This document shows, one piece after another, positions 34,601-41,419 of a stretch of DNA of 64,000 nt. The notes below the pieces were generated by a model, which made no database searches, was not told the DNA's origin, and saw only the letters and a program-made list of their open reading frames with translations. Each line of letters starts with the position of its first letter. The first letter of the stretch is position 1. Both the position numbers and the translations under genes were made by a program. This DNA comes from Piliocolobus tephrosceles (lineage: Eukaryota; Chordata; Mammalia; Primates; Cercopithecidae): assembly GCF_002776525.5 (NCBI RefSeq), contig NC_045441.1, positions 68,701,467-68,765,466 of the forward strand. Reading direction: 5' to 3'.

Positions 34601-36649
34601 TCCAGCCTGGGCAACAGAGCGAGACTCTGTCTCAAAAATAAATAAATTAATAAATAATAATTTTTAAAAAATCACTCTAAATTTCACCATCCAGAATTAC
34701 TTTCGGTTTCTTTTTTAGAGTTTTAGCATATTTCCATCCAATATTAGTCATGAATTTCTACATAGATGAAATCTTAAGACATAGAGGAAGATCAAATTTT
34801 ATGCAATTTTGAGATTTTCTGTGGAAACTTGCAATAACATGTTAAAATATTACCAATTAACTTAATGGGAAAAACTTGAAATTCCCCAAAATATTTCCAA
34901 ATGGTTAATAATTATATAATTTAAAAATTGATGGCCAAGTGTATTGTAAACTGAAATTACACAGTTTTATTATGATATGCCTTTTTCCTAGAAATAACGT
35001 ACCCTCCATTTCAGTGTCTTCTGAACCACACCCTTGTTTCCATGCACCAGAAATTTTGCATGTAATTTTTGTGACTCTTAGACCCTATTTTATTAGTAAT
35101 TGCTATTGTGATTTATACATTTCTTATCCTAGAAAAATATATCAAAGTACTATTAAGTGCTGGTATTTACAAAAGAAATGTATGCTCAAATATTGATAAT
35201 TCCAATTGGAATTTAGATGTGATAAAATGCTAGGAAAAAAGAGTTAGCAACCTTGACTTGGGCTGCTTGTTCTGGAGTAAGCTCTATATGGACCATAAGA
35301 GAGAAGGATGAGAAGATGTTAAAAGCACATTAATGAGGAAATACGCTTCAGTGGTTGCAGATTGAGATTGTCTGAGCACAGCCTGAAGCTGTGCACCCTG
35401 TTTCTGCATCCTGCAGCATTTTTATGTGAATTTAAAAGTCATCCTACTTCAAATTCTTTATTTCAAACTATTGAGAAACTGTCTTAATATATTGATATTT
35501 CTTAAACAAAATATGTTATTACCATCTGTTGGAAAATTGTTGTAATAAAAATTCAAATCTATGATATCTATCATGTGAATGCTGTTTTCTTAGCTGTGGA
35601 GCCCTCATGGATTATACAACCTGCCCAATTGTATACAGCAGCCCTGATGAAAAGATACCCTGTCAATGTTGCATTTATCTTAAAGGACACATTATTCTTG
35701 AATGTGTAAGCTTGAAGTATGTAATATTGAAGCAGTATTTCTCCTATAAAAATAACTATTATTTATAATTTTATGGTATGCTCGTTTTCACTCAATATTA
35801 CTTGAAAGAATTTGTGTCGTTTAAAAACAAAATTTAAAGCAATATATTAAGTTCCATAATTTAAATACTACAAAAATTCCTTTTGCCTCCCCCCTAATGT
35901 TTAACATTTTAGTTATTTACAAGTTATTATTAAGTATTATAAGTATTTTCTTTCTACCGGTAGATGATAACTAGATTGAGATATTGAGATAATTGAGATA
36001 GATGTAGGTATTTTTAATTGCCTTGGGAAAGACTTCAAGGAAGAAATGTATGATATAGACAGTATGAGTATCTTTCAGAAATTTTCAGTCGAGTTATTTC
36101 ACATTAAACTTCCAATGATAGTATAAAAATTGTCAAATTTTCCATACACTACCGGGTACTGGATTGTCTGTTTTAAATTTTTGCTTAATGTTAAAAAACA
36201 AATTATAGATGCTATCTTCTGTTAATGACTTGAGCTCCTCTAGAAAAAAAAAAGATATATTTCAAATATTTTAAAATGTAGTCAACGAAATTTTTGTTTC
36301 TTTTAATAATATCTTTATAGAATTCCAAAAGTGTTGTTTGAGTTTTGGGTGCTTTGTTTTTGATGTGTACGTGTGCTCTGAAAGATGGGAGTGCATAGAA
36401 CAGATCCATTCATTGATGGTTCATTAATAGATTCTTATGATTCCATTAGTGTCCAATCACCATATAGCCTCAGACCACTAGGATAGAATATGTCACAAGC
36501 ATTTCATGTTAAAAGATGATCATTCTAAAAATTTGTGTATTGCAGCAATTTGCAATCCAAAATGTCTTTATGGGGGCAGATGCATATTTCCCAATGTGTG
36601 TTCCTGCCGCACTGAATACTCTGGAGTCACATGTGAGAAGAAAATACAG
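336..36649 (+). CDS. VWDE: VWDE, von Willebrand factor D and EGF domains, partial (5' end outside window)
   Basis: Spliced reading frame of 20 exons: 336-544, 689-1653, 3726-3862, 10428-10583, 10705-10809, 12296-12410, 14565-14815, 15752-15971, 17585-17722, 20336-20476, 24521-25090, 26000-26095, 26179-26274, 27288-27383, 27971-28066, 29689-29784, 32832-32927, 33021-33116, 33869-33964, 36546-36649. All junctions are AG/GT and phases match throughout, giving about 1,293 residues without a stop. Domain order is VWD end, EGF, cysteine-rich region, beta-sandwich-like module, EGFs, Ser/Thr-rich linker, and nine C-terminal EGFs. This matches the VWDE family, a large secreted extracellular protein; its orthologue is reported as a blastema factor needed for appendage regeneration in amphibians. 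The human protein is about 1,590 residues, so roughly 290 N-terminal residues lie upstream. Gene identity comes from memory of the family, not a search. Confidence 0.9.
689..1653 (+). CDS. VWDE: VWDE large exon: VWD tail, linker with RRKR site, first EGF
   Basis: 965 bases, 321 full codons plus split codons at both ends. The acceptor is TCTGGAAG|G, only 144 bases after the previous donor; the donor is CTATG|GTAAGT. After the VWD tail come a YCSCS pair of cysteines and a long, charged, cysteine-poor linker. An RRKR|Q stretch lies at 1137-1148 and looks like a proprotein convertase site. A helical-looking region with C...C pairs follows (1300-1530). The exon closes with an EGF-like module whose pattern is CPNLC, NGQC, GCAC, YDC. 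The frame stays open upstream to 597, but that part is intron. Confidence 0.9.
1828..3140 (+). repeat. L2 LINE fragments (two pieces)
   Basis: 1828-2110 and about 2240-3140 resemble the 3' part of L2. They contain the track AGTAAAAGCCAAAG, clustered Leu/Pro-like T/C-rich segments, CAGGGCCTTT, TAGAATGTAAATTACATGA and a tail ending in AACATTTGTTGAATTTGTG. They overlap because a second copy restarts the consensus. Both lie in the 2.1-kb intron after the 689-1653 exon. ORFs here are chance. Confidence 0.75.
3726..3862 (+). CDS. VWDE: VWDE exon: E-set-like strand region
   Basis: 137 bases, giving with one carried base 46 codons ending phase 0. The acceptor is TTCCAAAG|AT and the donor CTACAG|GTATGT. 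The peptide APEITELGNAGFCDVRKSNC is followed by MMVRVFGKGFKELPSIKC, whose V-x-V-x-G-x-G-F pattern looks like the opening strands of an immunoglobulin-like/TIG (E-set) fold. Three cysteines are visible. The fold name is inference. Confidence 0.88.
4971..6095 (-). mobile_element. Solitary MST/THE1-type (MaLR) LTR split by an L1
   Basis: 4971-5154 plus 5935-6095 form one LTR in minus orientation. It starts TGTATTAGTCCATTTTCACA and ends AATCA. The flanking 5-bp target-site duplication AGAAC is at 4966-4970 and 6096-6100. The LTR is interrupted by the L1 described separately. There is no internal gag/pol region, so this is a recombined solo LTR. Confidence 0.82.
5171..5918. mobile_element. L1 (L1PA-type) insertion with 5' inversion
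   Basis: A poly-T run (5167-5197) and L1 3'UTR in minus orientation extend to about 5600. The strand then flips and ORF2 3' coding sequence reads plus to 5918 (RCWRGCGEIGTLLHCWWDCK-type peptide). The two parts meet around TGA at 5600-5602, a microhomology. A 16-bp target duplication GGAAGCTGCCACTTTT occupies 5155-5170 and 5919-5934. This is the structure expected from twin priming. It is heavily 5' truncated and not functional. Confidence 0.92.
6530..7860. repeat. Old L1-type LINE fragment (L1M class, subfamily not fixed)
   Basis: Tracks such as TTTTGGAATAACTTAAGACT, a CACCCAG motif, GTGGGGAGACACTTTTAGA and a short ATTTATT tract resemble a diverged L1M 3' region that I know as a common human repeat. 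It carries a 54-bp tandem duplication at 6843-6950. The open frames inside are chance. Confidence 0.5.
8600..8940 (+). repeat. Possible L2 3' end
   Basis: T/C-rich sequence ends in CTCACAAAATGTTGATGAATG, like the L2 tail that ends with a TGTTGAATGAA-type repeat. The similarity is diffuse. Confidence 0.4.
9703..9737 (+). repeat. (TG)n microsatellite
   Basis: About 17 uninterrupted TG units in the 6.5-kb intron before exon 10428. Confidence 0.97.
9740..10427. other. Intron sequence, no recognised element
   Basis: Unique-looking intron sequence up to the acceptor at 10427. Nothing could be assigned. Confidence 0.5.
10428..10583 (+). CDS. VWDE: VWDE exon: middle region
   Basis: 52 whole codons in phase 0, between CTTCAG|TAT and TTGAAG|GTAAAA. 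The peptide has an NSS sequon at its start, VFQNSRTVDCQLP with one cysteine, and GKPIGKWQLK at its end. Only 121 bases separate it from the next exon. It looks like beta strands continuing the module of exon 3726-3862. No domain name can be given from sequence alone. Confidence 0.9.
10705..10809 (+). CDS. VWDE: VWDE exon: cysteine-rich middle region, part 1
   Basis: 35 whole codons, phase 0, bordered by TTACAG|CTA and ATAAAG|GTATGT. The peptide starts with LSNDGYKFSNPKIMVIYDG, then CQICGLYKSDSC: three closely spaced cysteines that continue into the next exon. It probably forms one disulphide-rich unit with exon 12296-12410. Confidence 0.9.
10810..12295. other. Intron, no recognised element
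   Basis: 1.5 kb of AT-rich intron. I recognise no repeat or additional exon. Confidence 0.55.
12296..12410 (+). CDS. VWDE: VWDE exon: cysteine-rich middle region, part 2
   Basis: 38 codons plus one base, between TTCCATTAG|GAA and GAAA|GTAAGT. The peptide contains IIDGLCYVEGDKNSTSPC followed by LICRPQISRFTWS. This I-D-G-x-C-Y ... N-x-x-S-P-C-x-x-C-x-P pattern is compact and regular, and NST is an N-glycosylation sequon. I have no certain domain name for it. Confidence 0.9.
13088..13225 (+). repeat. Tandem duplication, 2 x 69 bp
   Basis: Copies 13088-13156 and 13157-13225 differ at one visible base (GGGAATTT against GGAAATTT). As 69 is a multiple of 3, the chance open frame repeats a peptide, but no splice signals or coding context exist here. 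The duplication lies in the intron after exon 12296-12410. Confidence 0.96.
13340..13500 (+). repeat. MIR-like SINE fragment
   Basis: Contains the MIR core pattern GAGGATGAGGAAATTAAAAT followed by CAGAGACAGAACAGGAGCCAG. Diverged. Confidence 0.5.
13665..13974 (-). mobile_element. Alu (AluS-like), minus orientation
   Basis: A poly-T head is followed by GAGACAGAATCTCATTCTGT and the box GGATTACAGGTGTGAGCC at the end. A short AAATAGC copy on both sides is a possible target-site duplication. Confidence 0.95.
13975..14564. other. Intron with short GA-rich tract
   Basis: Purine-rich sequence with (GA)n around 14208-14226. No gene is seen, and the open frames here are low-complexity. Confidence 0.55.
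14565..14815 (+). CDS. VWDE: VWDE exon: beta-sandwich-like (cadherin/Ig-like) module
   Basis: 83 codons after two bases completing the previous codon; TATTACAG|AC to TTGAG|GTAATC. The pattern PPVIQVLQDKLQTFYGENF, then [20 protein letters not shown], then GLFMW and FTLRLKDDC resembles the cadherin-like/Ig-like repeats that start with PP-x-I and contain A-x-D-P-E-G. Such folds space out EGF regions in extracellular proteins. The fold is inferred; the reading frame is certain. Confidence 0.9.
14816..15751. other. Intron, nothing recognised
   Basis: AT-rich. Includes a short TG/TA-rich run near 15608-15630 and a strong polypyrimidine tract before the acceptor at 15751. Confidence 0.55.
15752..15971 (+). 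CDS. VWDE: VWDE exon: two EGF modules
   Basis: 73 codons plus one base. The acceptor is TTTTCTAG|GTG and the donor CTCAAAG|GTAAGA. The first EGF has CDC, NGGSC, YLCVC and GFHGSLC. The second starts with GCQSNPC, LGSC and YSCDC, and its last cysteine (KNC) comes from the next exon. The sequons NTS and NYS are visible. The open frame continues past the donor to 16138, but that tail is intron. Confidence 0.93.
16130..16646. other. Intron, nothing recognised
   Basis: AT-rich intron between exon 15752-15971 and the Alu at 16651. Confidence 0.5.
16651..16943 (-). mobile_element. Alu (AluS/Y-like), minus orientation
   Basis: A poly-T head, GAGATGGAGTCTTGCTCTGT, CTGCCTCCCGGGTTCACGCC and a final GGGATTACAGGTGTGAG mark a full-length Alu. 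Confidence 0.96.
17585..17722 (+). CDS. VWDE: VWDE exon: calcium-binding type EGF
   Basis: 45 codons with split codons at both ends; TTGTACAG|GC to CCATG|GTAAAA. It completes the previous EGF with KNC, then has QEDVDECDSKPC, the D-x-D-E-C start of a calcium-binding EGF, followed by GVECLNTFRSYHC, GSC and GYDG-like FYGDGKIC. Calcium binding is expected from the consensus and was not tested. Confidence 0.92.
17820..18600. repeat. Ancient interspersed repeat, family not assigned
   Basis: The region GGCATTCCAGCCAAAAGCA, CAGCAGGAGCAAAGG and the A-rich flanks resemble an old mammalian repeat I have seen often in introns, but I cannot name it safely. Confidence 0.35.
18613..18966 (+). mobile_element. 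MLT1-type (MaLR) LTR
   Basis: Contains GTCCCCCCAAAATTTATGTG, GTTGAAGCCCTAACTCCCAG, TTCTGTTGTTTAAGCC and TTTTGTTATGGCAGC, then CTGACTAAGACA. These are MLT1 LTR landmarks. No internal proviral genes. Confidence 0.75.
19840..20180. repeat. Interspersed repeat, family uncertain (LTR- or DNA-type)
   Basis: GCTTGGGCTGCCATAACAGA near the left side, AACAACAGAAATTTATTTTC and ACACAATTCAGTCCATACC on the right match a widespread repeat type whose family I cannot fix from memory. Confidence 0.45.
20336..20476 (+). CDS. VWDE: VWDE exon: charged basic linker
   Basis: 46 codons with split codons at both ends; TTTACAG|TT to CCTTA|GTAAGT. There are no cysteines. The peptide is acidic then basic (KEEDDKDAQGRKRHVK). 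The RKR at 20437-20445 lacks a P4 arginine, so it is only a weak convertase candidate. It links the calcium-binding EGF to the Ser/Thr-rich exon 24521-25090. Confidence 0.9.
21190..21390 (+). repeat. MIR SINE
   Basis: TATGTGCCAG-like core (AATGTGCCAGCACTAGGCAG), then TTTTACAGATGATTAAACAG and AGAGAATTGAGCC. Typical MIR landmarks. Confidence 0.75.
21540..23290 (-). repeat. Diverged L1 fragments, rearranged
   Basis: Runs such as GCTAATATTTCATTTAAATT, GCCAATAATACATTG and TTTTGATTAGTGTGGCTTTA read as the minus strand of an old L1 ORF2. A direct repeat of about 100 bases (21804 and 22584) shows that two pieces overlap in L1 order. ORFs here are broken and noncoding. Confidence 0.55.
23881..23901 (+). 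repeat. Homopolymer C13 then A8
   Basis: An uninterrupted run of 13 C followed by 8 A. Such runs are prone to sequencing and length errors. Confidence 0.9.
24320..24440 (+). repeat. L2/MIR-type 3' end
   Basis: GATTATAAGCTCCTTGAAGA is followed by ACTAAATGAATGAATGAATT, the L2 tail pattern. Confidence 0.6.
24521..25090 (+). CDS. VWDE: VWDE exon: Ser/Thr-rich linker and EGF
   Basis: 190 residues with the split codons; TTGTGTAG|GT to GCAGAG|GTAGTA. About 145 residues are rich in Ser, Thr, Asn and Gln with several N-x-S/T sequons (NNIS, TNLS, SNST). This is a typical extended glycosylated linker. The last 40 residues form an EGF: SPCADSPC, GVSCVPSSDG, LFKC and GYYGDGVNC. The open frame past 25090 is intron. 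The donor GTAGTA is weaker than its neighbours, but the next exon's phase requires this break. Confidence 0.9.
25350..25500 (+). repeat. MIR SINE
   Basis: CATTACACAGATGAGGAAAC, preceded by TATTATTTTTCCC, is the MIR core. Confidence 0.8.
26000..26095 (+). CDS. VWDE: VWDE EGF exon 1 of the 96-bp array
   Basis: 96 bases, phase 1-1, one EGF: AICRHPCGKSRECVAPNICK, CKPGY, SNC. The six-cysteine pattern is complete (C at ICR, PC, EC, IC, KC, NC). The acceptor is TTTTTAG|CC and the donor AACTG|GTAGGT. The intron to the next exon is only 83 bases. Confidence 0.95.
26179..26274 (+). CDS. VWDE: VWDE EGF exon 2 of the 96-bp array
   Basis: 96 bases, phase 1-1; ALCNPDCKNHGKCIKPNICQ, then CLPGHGGATCDE. Six cysteines. 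The acceptor is TATACAG|CT. The donor GAAG|GTGATA is the weakest-looking in the array. Confidence 0.95.
26275..27287. other. Intron, nothing recognised
   Basis: 1.0 kb of AT-rich unique-looking sequence. No repeat could be assigned. Confidence 0.5.
27288..27383 (+). CDS. VWDE: VWDE EGF exon 3 of the 96-bp array
   Basis: 96 bases, phase 1-1; EHCYPPCQHGGTCLAGNLCT, then CPYGFVGPRCET. The acceptor is TTCTGCAG|AA and the donor ACAA|GTAAGC. The 3' end of this exon and about 40 bases of its intron have a decayed copy at 30022-30088. Confidence 0.96.
27971..28066 (+). CDS. VWDE: VWDE EGF exon 4 of the 96-bp array
   Basis: 96 bases, phase 1-1; [20 protein letters not shown], then KPGWYGPTCST. All six cysteines are present. 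The acceptor is GATCTCAG|TG and the donor ACAG|GTAAAA. The ATG-opened frame at 27922 upstream is intron read-through, not a real start. Confidence 0.96.
28470..28781 (-). mobile_element. Alu, minus orientation
   Basis: A poly-T head, GAGACAGAGTCTTGCTCTGT and a terminal GGGATTATAGGCGTGAGCC. Full length. Confidence 0.96.
28782..29688. other. Intron, nothing recognised
   Basis: AT-rich intron between the Alu and the next exon. No repeat could be assigned. Confidence 0.5.
29689..29784 (+). CDS. VWDE: VWDE EGF exon 5 of the 96-bp array
   Basis: 96 bases, phase 1-1; ALCDPVCLNGGSCNKPNTC, then LCPNGFFGEQCQN. The acceptor is TTTATTAG|CT and the donor AATG|GTAATT. The intron that follows is 3.0 kb and carries the decayed EGF exon copy. 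Confidence 0.96.
29981..30088 (+). pseudogene. Decayed duplicate of a VWDE EGF exon
   Basis: 30022-30088 aligns with 27357-27423 at about 85% with no gap: TTTTGTAGGACC, AAGGTGTGAAACAA and TATAATGAAA are shared. The match covers the last 27 bases of the 27288-27383 exon and 40 bases of its intron. The donor GT has become AT (AACAAATAAGC). A weaker match with deletions can be followed left to about 29981 (TCAAYAT..., CATRCYTTGGC). It is not an exon now. This is a seen homology; its origin by tandem duplication is inferred. Confidence 0.8.
30100..32831. other. Intron, nothing else recognised
   Basis: 2.7 kb of AT-rich intron. I found no repeat or exon with confidence. Confidence 0.5.
32832..32927 (+). 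CDS. VWDE: VWDE EGF exon 6 of the 96-bp array
   Basis: 96 bases, phase 1-1; AFCHPPCKNGGHCMRNNVC, then ICRKGYTGRRCQK. The acceptor is TTCTTTTAG|CT and the donor AAAAA|GTAAGA. Only 93 bases separate it from the next exon. Confidence 0.96.
33021..33116 (+). CDS. VWDE: VWDE EGF exon 7 of the 96-bp array
   Basis: 96 bases, phase 1-1; SICDPMCMNGGKCVGPNTC, then SCPSGWSGKRCNT. The acceptor is ACCCTAAG|GC and the donor ACAC|GTAAGA. Confidence 0.96.
33117..33868. other. Intron, possible old LINE debris
   Basis: The middle (about 33600-33760) has L1/L2-like phrases such as ATTCAAACAGTGGAACATTT, but the family is not fixed. No gene. Confidence 0.35.
33869..33964 (+). CDS. VWDE: VWDE EGF exon 8 of the 96-bp array
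   Basis: 96 bases, phase 1-1; PICLQKCKNGGECIAPSIC, then HCPSSWEGVQCQI. The acceptor is ATTGGCAG|CT and the donor ATAC|GTAAGC. The six cysteines are intact. Confidence 0.96.
34352..34669 (+). mobile_element. Alu (AluS-like), plus orientation
   Basis: Starts GGCCAGGCGCGGTGGCTCAT and ends in an A-rich tail with AATAAATAAATTAATAAATA. The 10-bp target duplication AATCACTCTA is at 34342-34351 and 34670-34679. Confidence 0.97.
34680..36545. other. Intron, nothing else recognised
   Basis: AT-rich intron. A stretch around 35596-35706 has an AG-preceded open frame but lacks the cysteine pattern of the EGF exons, so it is not called. Confidence 0.45.
36546..36649 (+). CDS. VWDE: VWDE last recognisable EGF exon
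   Basis: 104 bases. It starts in phase 1 like the array but ends in phase 0, so it differs from its neighbours. PICNPKCLYGGRCIFPNVC, then SCRTEYSGVTCEKKIQ. The acceptor is TATTGCAG|CA and the donor ATACAG|GTATTT. If the donor is skipped, the frame reads eight more codons to a TAA inside an AATAAA-like run at 36672-36678. A terminal exon downstream is more usual. Confidence 0.92.
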
Positions 36650-38893
36650 GTATTTCAAAGTTTAAAGAAAAAATAAATTTTAGACATTGACATTTGCATA
36701 TCTCTTTCTACTTAGAAATTGCTACTAATCAATGTTTTATTTTCTCTTATTTCCAAAATAAAAAATAAAAGCATTTATTTGCCTCTAAAATTAAAAATTA
36801 TATCATTTTTGTGTTATGGTAGAGTTATTATATAAAACTTTGATGTGCTTTTAAGGAATTTCAATGTATAGATACAACTGTCCAATGTAATGCAGTATTT
36901 CATGACACTGTAGTTGAGACAGCAAATATTCCACAAAATAGATTCAAGACACTTAATTGTAGAGCCATTGCTATAAAACATATATTTAAAAAGTTTCTGC
37001 GATCCTATTTCTTCACAGAGGATTAAACTGCATTTTGTTTGGTCTCTAATCTTAGATTTCCAAATATCAACAGCCGAAATATTATTTCAGTCCTAATTCC
37101 TATACACAAAAGGGTAGCTCTAATAATCTCTCTCCCTCTCATACAAACACACAGACACACAAATGCAGCAAACCTCTCAAAAATGTCTTAAAGTTAATCT
37201 GTAGGAGTTGTAATTCAAAAAGTCATTATATGCTATTTAGTACTTCAAAATGCCCCAGGGTCATGAATATAAAAGTATGCTGGAGTACTAGAATTTGACA
37301 ACTGATTAGAAATTTTCTTCTTGAAGCTTGATATGGATCAATCTGGCTTGGAGACAATATGGATATATGTATAGTTTTCTCCGAGCACTGGTGTCATCCT
37401 GTAGGATTGGCTCCCATTATGAAAGTAACCAGATCATAACAGGGCTATGGTCTGAAAACTGGAAAGCAAAAGTTATTGAGTACTTATTTGATTAAATATT
37501 GTTTGAGAAAAATAAAAATAAAAGCCTCAGCTTCCTTGGGTTTGAAGGCAGCCTAATTATATTATTTGATTTGATCTGATGTGAGATTTTTATGGCACAG
37601 AAAACCCTAGGAACTCTAAAGCTTTTTAACTCCACTTTGACAGTACTAAACTAGTGGCTGCTCTATATTCTGTTTTATGTATGTATTTGCCATCTGCATC
37701 CTTCCTTATATGATCAATAGCGAATCATCTTTATCCCCATTAATGTTGCTTCTGAGAATACATTTGAAATCACACTAAGGGGAAAAAATGCCAGAAGGCC
37801 ATGGGGAAGGAAAAGGGGAGAAAAGGCTAAGCATGAGCAGGTTTCTACTGTAACCTGCTCTCCCAAGCTTCTAACTTCAATCTCACTCTGGCTTTATTCT
37901 GTTGATCACTGGTGTCATTCTTTTTTTTCACTTGCTCTCAATATTTCTTTGGCTCCCACACATAGGTTAAAACATAAATTTCTCTTTAGTGGGGAAAAAA
38001 GCAACCACCATCCACGGGTATCCACAGAACCTCCAACTCCATCCTTTGCTCCCGTCTTCCCTACCTTCCCCAAAGGAGGGTTCCGGCTGGCTAACTACCT
38101 CCTGGCTCTTCCTCAGGCAACCTGAGATAGTGGATTAAAAAAAAGAAACAGAGCTTACTGATTGGATTGCTAGAATTTCAATGAAAAAGAATTACTGGCT
38201 AGAGACAAGAAACACAGAGAAAGGGAAAATAAGCAAAGGAAGAAAAAGGTGCTAAAGAGGGTGGGTTGATAAAAGGCTTTGGGAAGCATCATAACCTCCT
38301 GCTTGTGGCTCAGTGCACTCACTCTGACCCTACCACTTAATTTGCTCTGTGATTTCAGTCAAGTTTAATCCCCTGAGTATCAGTTTTCTCATCTGCAGTA
38401 TGGCATTAATAGTAGCACCTAATCATAGGCTTATTGTAAGGATTAAATATGTTAATATATGTGAAATACTTAGAATGGCGCCTGGGACATAACAAGCACT
38501 ATGTAAGAGTTTGTAACTAATTACATCGAATAGAGGAATAGAAAGAAGTGGAGAAGGAAAAGGATGGGCAATGCATTATGAGTATCAGTGGTTTTTTCCC
38601 GAGGGATATTAAAACATTAATTCATTTTATTGGGCATGGATGTTTCTAAAGTGTAACATTTTGCCAAGGTGGAGTCACCTAGTATGCAAGCTCCATTTGA
38701 TTATGACTGCTTGGACCTTAAATATAATCTTGATTAGATTTCAATTTTATGAAAACAGTATTGAGCCTAGTGGCAAACAGAACCAAAAGAGCTTTATGTA
38801 TCATGTCAGAGGGAAGGAGGCAACAAATAATGAGTACAGGTTAAATGATTTTATACTATTCATTGAAACACAATTTCCTTCTTCCTACTACAG
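36650..38893. other. Probable last VWDE intron, with MIR
   Basis: Mostly unassigned sequence. 38320-38520 contains a MIR (TTTTCTCATCTGCAGTATGG and AAGGATTAAATATGTTAATA). Confidence 0.5.
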
Positions 38894-39062
38894 ATAAGAC
38901 ACCATTGAGTAGCATCAAGTATATGAATTACAAGCCTGTATCTTAAGAATGGAAATGTTTTGTTCAGAAAAAGTTGGAGATAACTTGAAGTTTATTTGAA
39001 CATCATTCAAAAAATATCTTAAAGACTGAAGAAACTAATAAAATACATAATGATCTCAGTTG
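38894..39062 (+). CDS. VWDE: Candidate VWDE terminal exon and 3'UTR
   Basis: After the strong acceptor TTCTTCCTACTACAG (AG at 38892-38893), the phase-0 frame reads four codons (IRRH-like; ATA AGA CAC CAT) and stops at 38906-38908. An AATAAA follows at 39037-39042, so cleavage would fall near 39062. The location is supported only by splice phase and the nearby poly(A) signal. A rival acceptor at 44142 also gives a short tail, and read-through of exon 36546-36649 is a third option. Confidence 0.4.
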
Positions 39063-40429
39063 TAATCATTAGAGAAAAGCAAAGAAGAAATCCAGGTAAT
39101 CTAAATTTGATGTTGAGATGGGATAGGATATTTACATATTGAGATGATGTATCTGATATTCCATCCATTCACAATATTTAATAAACTGAGTATTTTCTCA
39201 GCCCTAACTGTGACTATGTCTGCATCATTAGTAGTCAGTCAACCTAATGGAAACCACTTGATATCATCCTGATAGATGATGTTTAATTCAGAACAAGGGG
39301 CTCACAGGACTATTTGAAGGATGGGGAATGAGGGTTGGGAACTAGAGATTAGGAAAGCCACCGCTGATCAGAGTGGGTAATAATGAAGATGTTAGCCCAA
39401 AGCTCCAAGCAGGTTCTTTTCAGAGACTTTCCTGAAGCTGCTACAATACTTGAGAATCTTTAAAAACTACCACCAACTGTCTTAGGCAAAGTGGATTATT
39501 CTCAAATTTTTGCTAGAAAGCCACTGTGAATTTCATCTTTCCAATCATCAAGTTGCAAACACCTCTGAAAAGACTAACGACTTCCTCTTCATTTCCATCT
39601 TCCTACTCTCCAGCAAATTTTTCTCATTGGCAAACTCTGACCCAGAACCACACAGATAAATGGATTCTGAAAAATGTAATTCCCAGCCTTACAAAAAAGT
39701 GGCAGTGGTGTCCTGGGCCCGAAAGTGAGAAAACAAGACACCAGACATGCTAAAAGGTCTGCATCTGATTGTTCTTTCATCTTTCAATTTTTTTCTGTAC
39801 CATGATCCATTTTGGTATATGAATCAAGAGAGATGATCACAAAACCAAATCCTTCTACAGATGTCACAAGAAAAGTGTATGTGGATGCTTAATAAAAGCA
39901 AAGTTAAATTACAATACATGAATAGTTGGGGAAGTGGGTAACAACAACAGGGAATACACATATAATTAAAGGATTTGCCTCAGAGATGCAAATAATTGCA
40001 AGTTACCTGGGGTTATAAAGTTTCCTTTTTCCTGCTATCTCATATTTTACCTCAAACATTTCATTTGACTTTCAGAAAACATGTTATTTTAATTTGAACA
40101 TGACCATCTTAAATCATATACATTTACAAAGGCTCATTTTTCTTTTCTTTTAAGTAGAAAGTTTAAGCATTCCTAAGCCATATCTAACCTGTAAGATAAA
40201 GTAAGACATGATCAGAATAAAAGTATTGCTACATTTGCTAAGGACCCTTTAAGTATTAACATCCAATGTCAGAATTAAAGAGTTTTTAATTTATCATTTT
40301 GTATTTACTAAAAGGCAATTTTAATAGATTGCTTAGGGGACCATAATATAAACCAAAAATAAAATTCAAAGCCTCCCAACCAGTGGAAAGAACTCTTCTT
40401 AAGTTGGAATTCCAAAGTAAACCTGAAAC
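39063..40429. other. Intergenic, nothing recognised
   Basis: No recognised gene or repeat. The open frames here are short and unsupported. Confidence 0.5.
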
Positions 40430-41111
40430 ATTGGTTCAGGACGTCATGGGAATGGATGGTCAGAGGTGCCTCATTATACCCTCATTCCTTTGGAATTCAG
40501 GCACAACCCGCCAGCGTTAACATCAAAACAGAGACCTTAAAAATAACAAAGCAGACTTTTTGTAGCAATAAGATACCAACATGACAGATAACAGGCCCTG
40601 AAATAAAGTATTTTACCCTAAAATGTATTTTTTGACATATTTTGAAATGTCCCTGAAAAGCTATCTCTTTTGGGGAAAATCTACATTCTATAGAGAATCC
40701 CACCCCTCTCTGAGTTTTTTTCTTGATCCAGGAGAGAATAAACTAAGAGCTTGACACCTTTTTAAGCCTGATTACCATTTGCAATCTCATCTCTCTGAAG
40801 CCTCCTACTTGGAAGCCTCATCTGTATAATAAGAACCCCTTGGTCTCCACAACCCCTTATTTTAACCCAGACACCCCCTTCTGTTGATTCTGGGTCTTTA
40901 GATAAACTCTTTCAACCAATTGTCAATCAGAAAATTCTTGAATCCACCCATTATGTCTCCCTAAAATATATAAAACCCAGCTGTAGCTTGACCTCCTTGG
41001 GCACATGTTCTCAGCATCTCCTGGGGCCATGTCACAGGCCATGATGACTCATATTTTGCTCTGAATAAATCTCTTCAAATAATTTACACAGTTTGATTCT
41101 TTTCATCAACA
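40430..41111 (+). mobile_element. ERV1-like solitary LTR
   Basis: Ends with CTGTAGCTTGACCTCCTTGG, an AATAAA (GCTCTGAATAAATC) and the terminal TTTTCATCAACA, as in ERV1-type LTRs. The subfamily is not fixed and no proviral interior is present. Confidence 0.6.
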
Positions 41112-41195
41112 ATAACATACTTCACTATGTTTTATATTACCAGAAATTCAGAAATACAAATGCAAAGTAAATGTTAACACTTAGTGTGTACTTAA

Positions 41196-41273
41196 ATTCT
41201 TCAGCTTTTGTGAAAATAAGAGTATGGTACTAATATTCTTCAGCTTTTGTGAAAATAGGAGTATTGTAGATAA
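41196..41273 (+). repeat. Tandem duplication, 2 x 39 bp
   Basis: ATTCTTCAGCTTTTGTGAAA repeats at 41196 and 41235, with GAGTAT/GTATTG differences after it. Confidence 0.85.
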
Positions 41274-41419
41274 AAGTGAATGCTTTTTAAATTTAGTAAT
41301 TGGAATTAAAATACTATGAAAATAGATACATTTTTATATCAGTTTGACAACTTTGCTCAGGATATAATTGTATGAGTAGAAAACAAATTCAGTTTCTTCC
41401 TAGTATACTCTCACAACAT

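Noticed and set aside
35596..35706. Possible additional VWDE EGF exon
   Set aside because: AG precedes it and the frame is open, but it lacks the six-cysteine pattern and 96-base length, and has no donor at the expected place.
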